Source: Planctomyces sp.
GTDB taxonomy: Bacteria > Planctomycetota > Planctomycetia > Planctomycetales > Planctomycetaceae
Direction of reading: 5' to 3'
Length of the DNA: 53,190 nt
Assembly (NCBI GenBank): GCA_013822855.1
Contig: PNLE01000005.1
Span: forward strand, 1-53,190
The position numbers and the translations under genes are program-made. The stretch's first letter is position 1. Every line of letters begins with the position of its first letter. Below are positions 43,603 to 52,548 of this stretch, piece after piece. The notes beneath the pieces are model-generated. The model made no database searches. It was given only the letters and a program-made list of their open reading frames with translations, and had not been told where the DNA came from.

Positions 43603-44493
43603 ATGAAGGACGATCCGCAAATGCACGCACTCATGTTCGCACGACGGTTGTGCTGTTTGGTCGTAGTCGGACTCGGGGTCGCCATGTTGGTACATGACGC
43701 CAAGGCCGCCGAGGAGTTGCCGGCGGCGACAACGCGGTGGAATGGGTTTGCCGTCCACACCGTCGAGAGTGACGGCCGCAAAGGAATGGTCGTCGCGCCG
43801 GGAACTGTGGCTGCCATTCCCGAAGGACGAGGGAAGCCGTGGGTTTGGATCGGCGAATTTCCGCATGTCGTGACCGACTTCGAAACGCGGATGCTGCGGG
43901 CGGGTTACCACATTGTCTACCTGCCCACGCCCAACCAGTTCGGCATGCCCCCGGCGATGAAGGCCTGGGAGGCCTTCTACTACCAGCTGACCAATAAGTA
44001 CGGCTTCGATCGAAAGCCCGCCTTGGTGGGGATCAGTCGCGGCGGGCTGTATGTCTACAGTTGGGCGGCCCTCCATCCCGATCGCGTGAGCAGCATCTAT
44101 AGCGACGCCCCCGTCTGCAACATCCTCAGTTGGCCGGGTGGCAAGTCGCAAGGAGCCGCTTTCAAGGGGCCGGGGAGCGAGCCGAACTGGAAGATGCTCA
44201 AGGAACTGGCCGGGCTGGCGACGGATGCCGAGATGGCGACGGCGGGCTTGAGTCCCATCGACAAGCTGGAACCACTCGCGAAAGCGAAGCTCCCCCTGCT
44301 CCACGTCTACGGCGATGCCGATGAAGTGGTGCCGTGGGACGAGAACACCGGAGAGTTAGCAAAACGCTATCAAGCCCTGGGTGGCGAAATCAGGCTCATT
44401 CCCAAGCCCGGCGTGAAACACCACCCGCACGGGCTGCCCGATTCAACGCCGATCGTGGAATTTGTGACGACGAACTGGGATCTGGCGAAGTAG
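43603..44493 (+). CDS. exported alpha/beta hydrolase-like protein
   Basis: 296 residues from 43603, or 290 from the ATG at 43621. A signal peptide is seen (LCCLVVVGLGVAMLVHDAKAAE). The nucleophile elbow is LVGISRGG, an acidic site in YGDADEVVPWDENT and His in GVKHHPHGLPDSTP. This gives a likely Ser-Asp-His triad of prolyl-oligopeptidase-like or esterase type. Export suggests action on cell-surface or external substrate. It lies 71 bp before the DUF1559 pair. Confidence 0.83.
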   Translation: MKDDPQMHALMFARRLCCLVVVGLGVAMLVHDAKAAEELPAATTRWNGFAVHTVESDGRKGMVVAPGTVAAIPEGRGKPWVWIGEFPHVVTDFETRMLRAGYHIVYLPTPNQFGMPPAMKAWEAFYYQLTNKYGFDRKPALVGISRGGLYVYSWAALHPDRVSSIYSDAPVCNILSWPGGKSQGAAFKGPGSEPNWKMLKELAGLATDAEMATAGLSPIDKLEPLAKAKLPLLHVYGDADEVVPWDENTGELAKRYQALGGEIRLIPKPGVKHHPHGLPDSTPIVEFVTTNWDLAK

Positions 44494-44564
44494 GATCGAA
44501 GTTTCACTTTTTCATGTACGATCGTCCGACCGAGCATGCCACCGAAGAGGAATGGAGGGAGATC

Positions 44565-45335
44565 ATGAGGGCCGGTATTCCCCTTGAAGTTCTGCCGACA
44601 GATCGACCGGCGACATTGAATCGCCGATCGCGGATTGGTTTCACGATGCTGGAACTGGTGGTCGTGCTGGTGATCATCTTCGTGCTGATCGCGCTGCTGT
44701 TGCCGGCAAGACGATCAGCGAGGGAGCCAGCACGGCGAACGCAATGCAAGAATAATCTCAAACAGATTGGTCTCGCACTACATAACTACCACGATCAGTA
44801 TGGATCGTTTCCACCGGCGTTCACCGTCGACACCGAGGGTAAGCCGCTGCATAGCTGGCGGACGCTGATCCTGCCGTTTCTCGATCAGGAAGCACTCTAC
44901 AATCAGATCGACCTGAGCAAGCCGTGGGATGATCCGGCCAATGCCGTTGCAAGTGCCACCCGTTTATCAGCCTACAGCTGTCCATCCGCAACGTTGAAGG
45001 AACCCCACTTGACGACCTATCTGGGCGTGGTCGGCGAGATGGCTTTCTTCCACCCGACCGTGATGCGTAAGTTGGCCGACTTTGGGCGATTGGGGACTTC
45101 CGAAAAGGTCGCCGTTCTCGATGTCAATGCCGAGCACGCGGTGCCGTGGATGTCGCCCATGGATTCCACTCCCGAGTATCTCCTGACGTTCGGATCAAAA
45201 TCGAAACAGTCGCACCCCCATGGACTGCATGCGATGCATGTGGATGGAATCGTGCAGTTCCTCAGCGAAGACTTACCGATGGAGGAGCGGCAGAAGATGT
45301 TGGTGATGCCGTTGGAATCCAAGCCTAAGAAGTAG
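44565..45335 (+). CDS. DUF1559 prepilin-like protein with intact cleavage site
   Basis: 256 residues from the ATG at 44565, which has GGAGGGAG upstream and is preferred over the ATG at 44514. The type-IV prepilin N-terminus is RIGFTMLELVVVLVIIFVLIALLLPA: Gly, then Phe as new first residue, and Glu at +5. The DUF1559 body follows: ARRTQCKNNLKQIGLALHNYHDQYGSFPPAFTVD, HSWRTLILPFLDQ, and HGLHAMHVDGIVQFLSED at the end. Planctomycetes carry many such proteins, presumably pseudopilin-like or surface structural units. It is followed by a tandem paralogue. Confidence 0.92.
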   Translation: MRAGIPLEVLPTDRPATLNRRSRIGFTMLELVVVLVIIFVLIALLLPARRSAREPARRTQCKNNLKQIGLALHNYHDQYGSFPPAFTVDTEGKPLHSWRTLILPFLDQEALYNQIDLSKPWDDPANAVASATRLSAYSCPSATLKEPHLTTYLGVVGEMAFFHPTVMRKLADFGRLGTSEKVAVLDVNAEHAVPWMSPMDSTPEYLLTFGSKSKQSHPHGLHAMHVDGIVQFLSEDLPMEERQKMLVMPLESKPKK

Positions 45336-45434
45336 ATTTATCTGGTATTTGAATGATGAGAGCCAAGGTTCATACGAAGTCTTCCATTCATTACGAGCCA
45401 GTTCATCAGGCGACGAGAAGCCAGAGGAGCGACC

Positions 45435-46202
45435 ATGCGATCAATGACTCGCAACAATCGAACTTGCGATATCCGTCGCGGCCCATTGCACAAAAATTGC
45501 TCTCGCAGTGGCCACCTGGTTGTCAAAATTCTTATCGCCATCGGGATTGTCTTCACAGTGATGGCATTGCTAACGCCTCTTGACCGTGGGCGAGAAGCTG
45601 CTCGTCGGACTCAGTGCCGCATTAACCTCAAGCGGATCGGCTTGGCACTGCACAGCTACCACGATCAATATGGATCGTTTCCACCGGCTTTTACCGTCGA
45701 TGCTGAAGGGAAGCCGCTCCATAGTTGGCGGACGCTGATCCTGCCGTTTATAGATCAACAGGCGCTTTACGACAAAATCGACTTGAGCAAACCGTGGAAT
45801 GATCCGGCCAATGCCGAGGCGCTGGCCACGCGGCTGCCCGCCTATTGCTGCCCGGCTTCCATCGCATCGCTAGACAAGACCTCCTACATGGGTCTCGTCG
45901 GGGAGAATGTTTTCTTAGCTCCGATCGGGCCGAGAAAACTGGCCGACTTTCCCGAGGGAGAGAAATCCGAAGTGGTTGCCATTCTGGAAGTCGATGCCTC
46001 ACAAGCCGTGCCGTGGATGTCTCCCCAAGATGTCGGTCCCGAGTATCTCCTGACATTCGGGCCGGAGACGAAATCGTCACACTACGGGTCACTCCATATC
46101 CTGCAGGTGGATGGCCGAGTCTCTTCCCTGAGTTCAGATACGGCGGGCAAAGAACGAGAGAGGATGATCTCGATCCAACGAGATAAACCGCCGAAGAAGT
46201 GA
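45435..46202 (+). CDS. DUF1559 paralogue with degraded prepilin cleavage site
   Basis: 255 residues. From RTQCRINLKRIGLALHSYHDQYGSFPPAFTVDAEGKPLHSWRTLILPF the sequence follows the upstream gene closely, at DNA as well as protein level. The N-terminus differs: RSGHLVVKILIAIGIVFTVMALL keeps a hydrophobic stretch but lacks the G-F-T-x-x-E motif, with Lys where Glu+5 should be. Processing by prepilin peptidase is therefore doubtful. The C-terminal DG motif is kept in LHILQVDGRVSSL. It is a tandem duplicate that has lost a key feature. Confidence 0.88.
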   Translation: MRSMTRNNRTCDIRRGPLHKNCSRSGHLVVKILIAIGIVFTVMALLTPLDRGREAARRTQCRINLKRIGLALHSYHDQYGSFPPAFTVDAEGKPLHSWRTLILPFIDQQALYDKIDLSKPWNDPANAEALATRLPAYCCPASIASLDKTSYMGLVGENVFLAPIGPRKLADFPEGEKSEVVAILEVDASQAVPWMSPQDVGPEYLLTFGPETKSSHYGSLHILQVDGRVSSLSSDTAGKERERMISIQRDKPPKK

Positions 46203-46219
46203 GGAGACCGGGGCGGGAA

Positions 46220-46903
46220 TCAAGAGGTTTCGCGGGGCCGTTCGGCTGGCCTTGGGAGGCGAGCGAGCCGCCACCAGGCTTCGTAGATTCCCAAGGGGAA
46301 TAGCCAGCTGACCCAGGAGAGGATGGGATCGAACCAGAGGGGATCCCACCAGAGGAAGTCGGCGTCGACGACCAGCGCGCTGCCGACCATCAGCCGCAGC
46401 GTGACCGCCGAGCAGAGCAGGACGAACGCGCGCTCCATCCAGCGCTGATGGAGTGCGTAGCGGCGGGAGACGGCGGCGCGCCAGCCGAGGATCAGGCAGC
46501 CCGCCGTGGCCAGCGAGAGGGTGATGAACGAAACGGTGGCCACCGGCCCAGCCGCCGCCCACCACGCCATGACCAGCCCACTGGGGGCCATCACACCGAC
46601 GACGCCCATCACCTGAGCTCGTCCCAGCCAGCGATGAAACACGGGCCACCGCCGCCTCAGGCGGGGGTTCAGAAGGAGCAGCCCCGCCAGCAGCGCGAGC
46701 GGCCCGGAAACGATATGGGCATAGAAGGCCCAGGCATATAGCCCGAAGAAGTACCCTTCCCGGCCATGCAGAAACTCGGAATTGAAGTTGGGCGGAACAT
46801 AGTCGCCAAAGCTGGAAACCACCACCACCACGACCCGCACAACCACCAACACCACCAGCCAGACGAGGACTCGCGTCAGGAAATGGAGTGAGAATGATGG
46901 CAT
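46220..46903 (-). CDS. DUF2306-type membrane protein
   Basis: 227 residues from the ATG at 46901-46903; the longer frame to 47140 would overlap the GntR gene start. Six or so hydrophobic segments, with AFYAHIVSGPLALLAGLLLLNPRLRRRWPVFHRWLGRAQV, the His-rich loop typical of DUF2306, and WRAAVSRRYALHQRWMERAFVLL. Heme-like axial His pairs are possible but unproven. The first 30 residues are very Val-rich (LVVLVVVRVVVVVVSS). It converges with the DUF1559 pair and is divergent from the GntR operon. Confidence 0.78.
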   Translation of the reverse strand: MPSFSLHFLTRVLVWLVVLVVVRVVVVVVSSFGDYVPPNFNSEFLHGREGYFFGLYAWAFYAHIVSGPLALLAGLLLLNPRLRRRWPVFHRWLGRAQVMGVVGVMAPSGLVMAWWAAAGPVATVSFITLSLATAGCLILGWRAAVSRRYALHQRWMERAFVLLCSAVTLRLMVGSALVVDADFLWWDPLWFDPILSWVSWLFPLGIYEAWWRLARLPRPAERPRETS

Positions 46904-47056
46904 TCGGGGAGCCGTAAAGTTGCAGGCTGGGAGTTGGAGCTGACTGCAGCTTAGCGTGGGCTGGAGACGGGAACGAGGGGAATGGCTTCGCTGGAAAGCG
47001 GTTAGTCCGTGTCTCCAAGACCTCCTCGTCGGCCATTGAAAAAACTCGAAAACCGA

Positions 47057-47102
47057 TTGACATCTCGCGCGAGCTGACACTACCGTACTATCTCGGTGGT
47101 AC
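47057..47102 (+). promoter_or_regulatory. candidate promoter and operator of the GntR-ABC operon
   Basis: TTGACA at 47057-47062 with TACCGT at 47081-47086 (spacer 18) gives a fair sigma-70 match, 41 bp upstream of the GntR ATG. An imperfect inverted repeat, TACCG (47081-47085) with CGGTGGTA (47094-47101), overlaps the -10 region and is a sensible site for repression by the YtrA-like product. Confidence 0.4.
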
Positions 47103-47126
47103 AGCTCGTCGTTTTGGGGTGCCTCA

Positions 47127-47528
47127 ATGCTGCCGCACATCGATCCCGCCAGCGGGATCCCGATTTATGAGCAGATTGTCCGGCATGTGAAGTTCTCCGT
47201 GGCGAACGGAACTTTGCGGGTGGACGAGCAGGTTCCCTCCGTGCGCGAGATGGCGATCTCGACGGCGCTAAACCCCAACACGGTCGCCCGCGCTTATCGG
47301 GAATTGCAGAACGACGGAATCCTGATTGCCATTCGCGGCATGGGACTGGCGGTGACTCCCGCCGCGCCCCAACTCTGCCGCAAATTGAGGTTGGATCTCA
47401 TCCGGGAACGATTACGTTCCGTGCTTCAGGAAGCCGCCCAGTACCAGGTGGATGCCGACGAAATTCGCCAACTTGTGGAAAGCGAGCTGAAAAAGCTCAA
47501 TTCTCGCAAACCCCCTTCGGGAACATGA
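47127..47528 (+). CDS. GntR-family (YtrA-type) transcriptional regulator
   Basis: 133 residues. The GntR winged helix is IPIYEQIVRHVKFSVANGTLRVDEQVPSVREMAISTALNPNTVARAYRELQNDGI. The short C-terminal helical extension, without an effector domain, marks the YtrA subfamily, which usually controls neighbouring ABC transporters. Here the ATPase gene starts 1 bp after the stop, so coupling is close. The start is directly downstream of a candidate promoter with an imperfect operator palindrome, suggesting autorepression. Confidence 0.92.
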   Translation: MLPHIDPASGIPIYEQIVRHVKFSVANGTLRVDEQVPSVREMAISTALNPNTVARAYRELQNDGILIAIRGMGLAVTPAAPQLCRKLRLDLIRERLRSVLQEAAQYQVDADEIRQLVESELKKLNSRKPPSGT

Positions 47529-47529
47529 C

Positions 47530-48444
47530 ATGCCTTCCGTGATTTCCATGCAGCAGGTGTCGAAGCGGTTCAAATCGATCCAGGCGCTCGACAATGTCTC
47601 GTTCGAAGTCCCGGCGGGCTCCGTCTGCGCTCTCCTGGGAGCCAATGGGGCGGGGAAATCCACCACGATTCGCACGCTGCTGGAGTTGGAACGTCCCGAT
47701 GCCGGCCGATGTGAAGTGCTGGGGATGGAGAGCCAGAAATACAGCCGCGAGATTCGTTCCCGCGTGGGGTATGTCGCCGAGAAGCCGTCACTCTACGACT
47801 GGATGACGGTGGAGGAGACGGGCTGGTTCGCCGCGGGGTTTTATCCGCCGGGATATCAGGCCGCGTTCGAGAAGCACGCCCGCCAGTTCGATCTGAATCC
47901 CCGGCAGAAAATCTCTGAGCTTTCCAAAGGCACTCGGGCCAAAGTCGCTCTGGCGATCGCCCTGTCGCATTATCCGGAGCTACTCATTCTAGATGAACCA
48001 ACATCGGGGCTCGACCCCTTGGTGCGGCGAGAATTTCTGGAAAGCATGGTTGATGTTGCGAGCCAGGGACGGACCGTGTTTCTGTGCAGCCATCAAGTCA
48101 ATGAGGTCGAGCGAGTGGCGGATCTTGTCGTCATTCTGCTGGGTGGCAAGCTCGTTTGCATCGAGAGCCTGGACAATCTGAAGCACTCGACGCGGGAAGT
48201 CATTCTCACCTTGCCAGAGACCAATGCCACCGTTCCTCCACTTCCCGGTGTGGTGCTTTCGCAAGTCGCCTTCGAACACGAACACAGCGTGATCGTGCGA
48301 AATCTCGATGAAGAAAAGATCTCTGAACTGTCCCGCTTAGGAATTCACTACGAAATTCGTCGACCCAACCTAGAAGAGATCCTGCTGGGACTACTGCGAG
48401 AACGGCGTCGCCCCTCCAGTGACCTCCCGCTGCAATCTGTGTGA
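47530..48444 (+). CDS. ABC transporter ATP-binding protein
   Basis: 304 residues. Walker A is GANGAGKST (about 38-46), the signature ELSKGTRAKVALAIAL and Walker B LLILDEPTSGLDPLV, with the H-loop in FLCSHQVNEVERV. The C-terminal 80 residues, after the ATPase core, are of the CcmA/YtrB-like export type. With the next gene it forms a transporter of probably exporter type; the cargo is unknown. Confidence 0.94.
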   Translation: MPSVISMQQVSKRFKSIQALDNVSFEVPAGSVCALLGANGAGKSTTIRTLLELERPDAGRCEVLGMESQKYSREIRSRVGYVAEKPSLYDWMTVEETGWFAAGFYPPGYQAAFEKHARQFDLNPRQKISELSKGTRAKVALAIALSHYPELLILDEPTSGLDPLVRREFLESMVDVASQGRTVFLCSHQVNEVERVADLVVILLGGKLVCIESLDNLKHSTREVILTLPETNATVPPLPGVVLSQVAFEHEHSVIVRNLDEEKISELSRLGIHYEIRRPNLEEILLGLLRERRRPSSDLPLQSV

Positions 48445-48528
48445 AAGTCCATCTTGGTACGCCAGTGAAGCTCACACCGGTTTTCGTGCCGATGTTCTGC
48501 TGTTAGCGAGTTTTCAGGAAGATCACCT

Positions 48529-51381
48529 ATGTTCTCTCGCAGCTATACACGCATTGTCTGGAAAGAGTATCTCGCGCAGCGAACGCTGTGGTTCGCCTTC
48601 TTGGCGGGAGCTTTGCTGCTACAGTTGCTGTTCCTCGGATTCTCTCGCGATCAACAGCAAAGCATGCAAGACTACCCGTTCCATGTCGCCTCGCTGCTGA
48701 GCATCTGCTACGCGGTGGCGGGAAGCGCCATGCTCTTCGCGGCGGAACGGGAAGAGGAGACTGACCGCCTCCTGCAACAACTCGCTGTGCGGCCTTTTGA
48801 TCTACTCGCAGGAAAGTTCTCCTTCTCATTGGTCAGCCAGACGCTCTTTTTCGTCGTGACGCTGCTTTCCGCTGGCTTGACCTGCTCGACACATCAAGAA
48901 TTTCGCAAAGGCTTCCAGCTCCTGCCGCAAGATGTCGCTATCGAATCCCACCTGCCCTACATACTTCTGGCAATCGCCACGACAGTGACCGCCTCGATCC
49001 TGGTCGAGAAAGTCACTGTGGCTGTCGTGGGAGGAGTCGGATTGCTGGTGCTCTCCTTGGGGATGTTCACACTCATGGGAGAACCTTCCATCATCCCCAG
49101 CAACCTCTCCCGCGAGACGTTACTCATGGTGATCATGCCGCTTTTTTCCTTATCGATGCTGGCCATGGCCTATGTCCTTGGGTTGAATTGGGTTCGAGGG
49201 CCATCCTCAAATTCCTCATTACGATGGACGGAACTAGGGAACACCGTAGTTTGCGCGCCACTCACCCCGTTCTTGAAATGGGCGGCGCTGCGAGCAAATC
49301 CAACACCGCGCCTGTTGGGTGTGCTGTGCTGGAAAGAATTCCGATCGGCGCTATCAATGACATTGATCGGTGCTTTTCTCCTGATCACAATCCATTGCAT
49401 CTCGCAGCGATTCACGCATTCACATAACTTCTACAGCAATCTCCGCCTTCTAATCTCGGGTGTTTTCCTTGGCTGGATCGGTCTCCTCGGACTCCTCGTC
49501 TACTTCGGAGACGAGGTTCGCCAACGAAAAAAGTTTTATGAAAACCATGGCATTCCTCCCGAAATGATCTGGCTGGCGAAGCAAGGCGTGTGGGGGTTAT
49601 GCCTACTTCTACTTGGAGGCTTGGGGCTCTTTGTCATCTTCAAAGACGAACTCGATCCCGATTCTCAAACACTCTTTTCCCCGGCGAGATCATTGAGCAA
49701 ACTCTCATCAATCAACCTAGCGATGATCTCGTCCACAGCCGCATGCTTGTGTTACGTCGTGGCCCAATTCCTGTCCCAATGTTTGCAGAAACTGCTTCTG
49801 GCAGCCGGCGTACTGGCGATCGTTTGCTGTCTGTTTTTTGCCGCAAGTTGCTTGGTCTTCATGCTGGGGATTCCACTTTGGCTGAGTTTCGGCCCGCTGA
49901 TCGTGGGGTATCTGGCAGCCACCTTGTATCTGCTCAATGGCTGGATCAAAGGGACTCATTCGTGGTGGCGATGGTGTGGCCAGATGCTGTGGGCTGGTTG
50001 GCCGCTGATTGTGAGTGTGTGCGCGATTTGCGTCTGGCGAGTGGTCGAGATCCCTCTGGTCGATCCCGGTTTCGACTGGAAGGCCCATGAACGACAAATG
50101 GCCGAGTTCGATCCGGAATGGACCCGTCAGTGGCAGAAAGTGAGATCTCCAGAAGTCCCTATCGACCCAGGACGACGAATCAAAAGCGATGCTCAAGCAT
50201 TGGCATTTCTGCGGAAGATCACAGACAGGATTGCAGCCGGAAATCCTCCAAAGTTACATCCTACCATTCGTTTAGGGACACCCAGCCACTCAGTAGCCAG
50301 CTATTCAGGATTCAATTACTTTGACCTTATTGAATCAGGCTCCTTTGGACCCCGCAACGAGATTTCTCTGGAGCAGCAAGGGGAGGAGCTTCGAATCAGG
50401 ATTCTACTCAACATGTATATGTTGATGTCTCAGCCCGATGATAGATACAGCGGAACGTGGAATCACAATCTAATAAGATTCCACCATCGACTACGACGGT
50501 GGGCTCAGCTTCCAGGACAGACGCCAGCCCTGCTGGATCAACTACTCGCATTTTCCAAGATTCTCACTGATTTGCCTTCCACAAAAATACAGGATCGTTA
50601 TGTCCTGACCAGGCAAGCCCTTGAAAGCCGCGATTTAGGAAAAGAGTATTTCACAGACCGATCGCATGGTTTCATTCATCTTCTCAATAGTTTTCCCATT
50701 TCATGGTTACCCGGAGAGCGAACACGAGCTATCCGACTACTAAATCAACAAACACGATTCCTGCTGAACAGCCAACCACTATATATCCGCTCTGCGGAGC
50801 TTGCGGACATTCGAAAATGGGAGCGCACGACGCCGTTGATTGCCTTATCAAACGTCGAATTGCAATCAACGATCCAAGAAGATTGGTCGCTCAATCGAGC
50901 TGTCTGGGAAACCGATGCTGTGGCCCGACTGGAGAAGTATCGACTTGAGCACGGGCACTATCCGCCTCGCGTGGAAGATATCTACGCTGAAAACGAGCGG
51001 ATACTTTTCGGAATCTCGCTGCATGAATACCGCTATGAACCTCATGGGTTGCCCGGCTTTCTGATTGTCTCCACGAACCAGATACTTTCCCCAGGGCAAC
51101 CCGTCCTCTTCCGAGAGACGCCTCTCCGGACATCTCCAGGAGATTTGATCACGGCACAAGACCTGAAGGCAATGAACACATTACCGGAGCTGACGGAAGT
51201 GAAACGGCTGATCGATGAAGGAAAGACTCTTTGGCCATACACTCTCGATCACAATCGAAATCGTGAAGGTCGCAGTTTGAATTTTCATCGACGTCATGGC
51301 TCGTTCTCTGCAGTTTTGGAGGCGATCAAGCACCCTGAAAGCCTCACCGATCGGATCAAGATCATTCATTTTAGTGATTAA
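48529..51381 (+). CDS. ABC transporter permease with long C-terminal domain
   Basis: 950 residues; AGGAAGATCACCT precedes the ATG. The N-terminal 510 residues hold about 12 hydrophobic segments arranged as two repeats, both beginning near a K-E motif (WKEYLAQRTLWF at 11, CWKEFRSALSMTL at 270), typical of ABC-2 type permeases doubled in one chain. From about residue 520 a soluble region of about 430 residues follows, with no recognised domain. It should lie outside the membrane after the last TM helix (MLWAGWPLIVSVCAICVWRVVE). Codon use in this tail is AT-richer than in the head. Confidence 0.85.
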   Translation: MFSRSYTRIVWKEYLAQRTLWFAFLAGALLLQLLFLGFSRDQQQSMQDYPFHVASLLSICYAVAGSAMLFAAEREEETDRLLQQLAVRPFDLLAGKFSFSLVSQTLFFVVTLLSAGLTCSTHQEFRKGFQLLPQDVAIESHLPYILLAIATTVTASILVEKVTVAVVGGVGLLVLSLGMFTLMGEPSIIPSNLSRETLLMVIMPLFSLSMLAMAYVLGLNWVRGPSSNSSLRWTELGNTVVCAPLTPFLKWAALRANPTPRLLGVLCWKEFRSALSMTLIGAFLLITIHCISQRFTHSHNFYSNLRLLISGVFLGWIGLLGLLVYFGDEVRQRKKFYENHGIPPEMIWLAKQGVWGLCLLLLGGLGLFVIFKDELDPDSQTLFSPARSLSKLSSINLAMISSTAACLCYVVAQFLSQCLQKLLLAAGVLAIVCCLFFAASCLVFMLGIPLWLSFGPLIVGYLAATLYLLNGWIKGTHSWWRWCGQMLWAGWPLIVSVCAICVWRVVEIPLVDPGFDWKAHERQMAEFDPEWTRQWQKVRSPEVPIDPGRRIKSDAQALAFLRKITDRIAAGNPPKLHPTIRLGTPSHSVASYSGFNYFDLIESGSFGPRNEISLEQQGEELRIRILLNMYMLMSQPDDRYSGTWNHNLIRFHHRLRRWAQLPGQTPALLDQLLAFSKILTDLPSTKIQDRYVLTRQALESRDLGKEYFTDRSHGFIHLLNSFPISWLPGERTRAIRLLNQQTRFLLNSQPLYIRSAELADIRKWERTTPLIALSNVELQSTIQEDWSLNRAVWETDAVARLEKYRLEHGHYPPRVEDIYAENERILFGISLHEYRYEPHGLPGFLIVSTNQILSPGQPVLFRETPLRTSPGDLITAQDLKAMNTLPELTEVKRLIDEGKTLWPYTLDHNRNREGRSLNFHRRHGSFSAVLEAIKHPESLTDRIKIIHFSD

Positions 51382-51520
51382 CAATACTATTGAGCCTGTT
51401 GCTAGTACTGCCCGACCTCCTGGTGTTGTGCTTCGATGTGCGGCAATGCCCTCCGTTATCGAACTTTACAACCTGCCCCTCCGTCTTTTGACTTCTATTG
51501 TCCACAGGAAGGGATCGTCA

Positions 51521-52051
51521 ATGCAGTTGCGGCCGGTGATTGAAGCCGTGTTGGAGGACTATGCGCTTCCGCTCAGTGGCGACCACGGGATCTCGCATTG
51601 GGCGCGGGTGCTGGAGAACGGGTTGAAGCTGGCGGAGGAGACGGGGGCCAGTCGCCGGGTGGTGTCTCTGTTCGCGGTGCTGCACGATTCCCGGCGGGTC
51701 AACGAGTATTCCGATCCCCAACATGGGCCTCGTGCCGCCCAGTTTGCGGCCACGTTGCGGGGCCGTGTCTTCGAACTGGATGATCTGGAGTTTGATCTTC
51801 TCCAGCTCGCCTGTGCGGGGCACACCCACGAACGAACACATCCCGACATCACCATTCAGGCCTGCTGGGATGCCGATCGATTGGATCTTGGACGGGTAGG
51901 GATCACGCCGAATCCCGCCTATCTCAGCACAGAAATTGCCAGGCAGCCCGCAACGATTAGCTGGGCCGATGGCCGTGCGAGCTTCCACTTTGTTCCGCCG
52001 CTGGTGCTGGAGGAGTGGGGAATCGACCTGAAACACGGCTCCCGCAGATAG
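51521..52051 (+). CDS. HD-domain metal-dependent phosphohydrolase-like protein
   Basis: 176 residues from the ATG at 51521, with AGGAAGGG upstream. The HD metal motif is seen as His in GISHWARV, His-Asp in FAVLHDSRRVNE, His in CAGHTHERTHP and a final Asp in CWDADRLDLGRVG. This fits HD-superfamily phosphohydrolases. No partner domain is present; substrate unknown. It stands alone between the ABC operon and ppdK. A longer frame from 51296 overlaps the permease and is rejected. Confidence 0.85.
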   Translation: MQLRPVIEAVLEDYALPLSGDHGISHWARVLENGLKLAEETGASRRVVSLFAVLHDSRRVNEYSDPQHGPRAAQFAATLRGRVFELDDLEFDLLQLACAGHTHERTHPDITIQACWDADRLDLGRVGITPNPAYLSTEIARQPATISWADGRASFHFVPPLVLEEWGIDLKHGSRR

Positions 52052-52226
52052 TCGTCTTTGCCTGTTCAAGGCTGCCTCGCACACCGGTGTGTCACCTGGG
52101 GGTGGTGCGGCAGATGTTGAAGGATCTGGCGGGTTAGGGGCTGGTGGCGATGGCGGGAGGAGCACTGCTGGGCGAGCCAGCCGTGGCACCCGGAGTTGGG
52201 GGTCGTGACGTCGTAAAGTGGTGGGA

Positions 52227-52268
52227 CTCGCCCTCACCCCGGCCCTCTCCCAGCGGACTAAGCGAGGG
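52227..52268. repeat. dispersed palindrome family A, copy 3
   Basis: CTCGCCCTCACCCCGG then CCCTCTCCCAG and a right arm CTAAGCGAGGG, decayed by two bases, around CGGA. Its left flank GGTGGGA matches GGTGGAA next to the 22635 copy, so the repeat unit is longer than the palindrome, about 50 bp. Confidence 0.78.
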
Positions 52269-52288
52269 GGAAAGGAGAGTCCACAGCA

Positions 52289-52321
52289 GATTCCCGGCGT
52301 TCAAGACAAACGCCGCTAATC
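52289..52321. repeat. palindrome family B, copy 2 (decayed)
   Basis: GATTCCCGGCGTT is identical to the left arm at 8605; the right arm reads AACGCCGCTAATC, two changes from a perfect mate. As at 8605, it lies close to a family A copy, here 20 bp away. Confidence 0.7.
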
Positions 52322-52548
52322 GGACGCGACATCACGGTTTTGTGAGGGAATGGCGAAGGCTGCTGGTCGCTGCAATGTGGGTGGAGGGTTGAACTTCCGC
52401 CGGTTGGCTGCTAGGGTTCCGTAGTTCGGGAGGCCTCTCTTTGAGGGGCTTTCGTGCGCAGCGACTGACAAAGGCCGCTGCGATGGGAATCATCGGCGGG
52501 CCGCAGGATTTGCAGCCGCTCTTTCGCTTTAGGGGTAGGGATCACTGT

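Larger units (their letters stand above)
52052..52548. other. intergenic region before ppdK, with repeats
   Basis: 497 bp. It carries family A palindrome copy 3 (52227-52268) and a decayed family B palindrome (52289-52321). The rest shows no gene. An ATG-initiated frame at 52144-52392 translates the repeats and is rejected. Confidence 0.6.
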
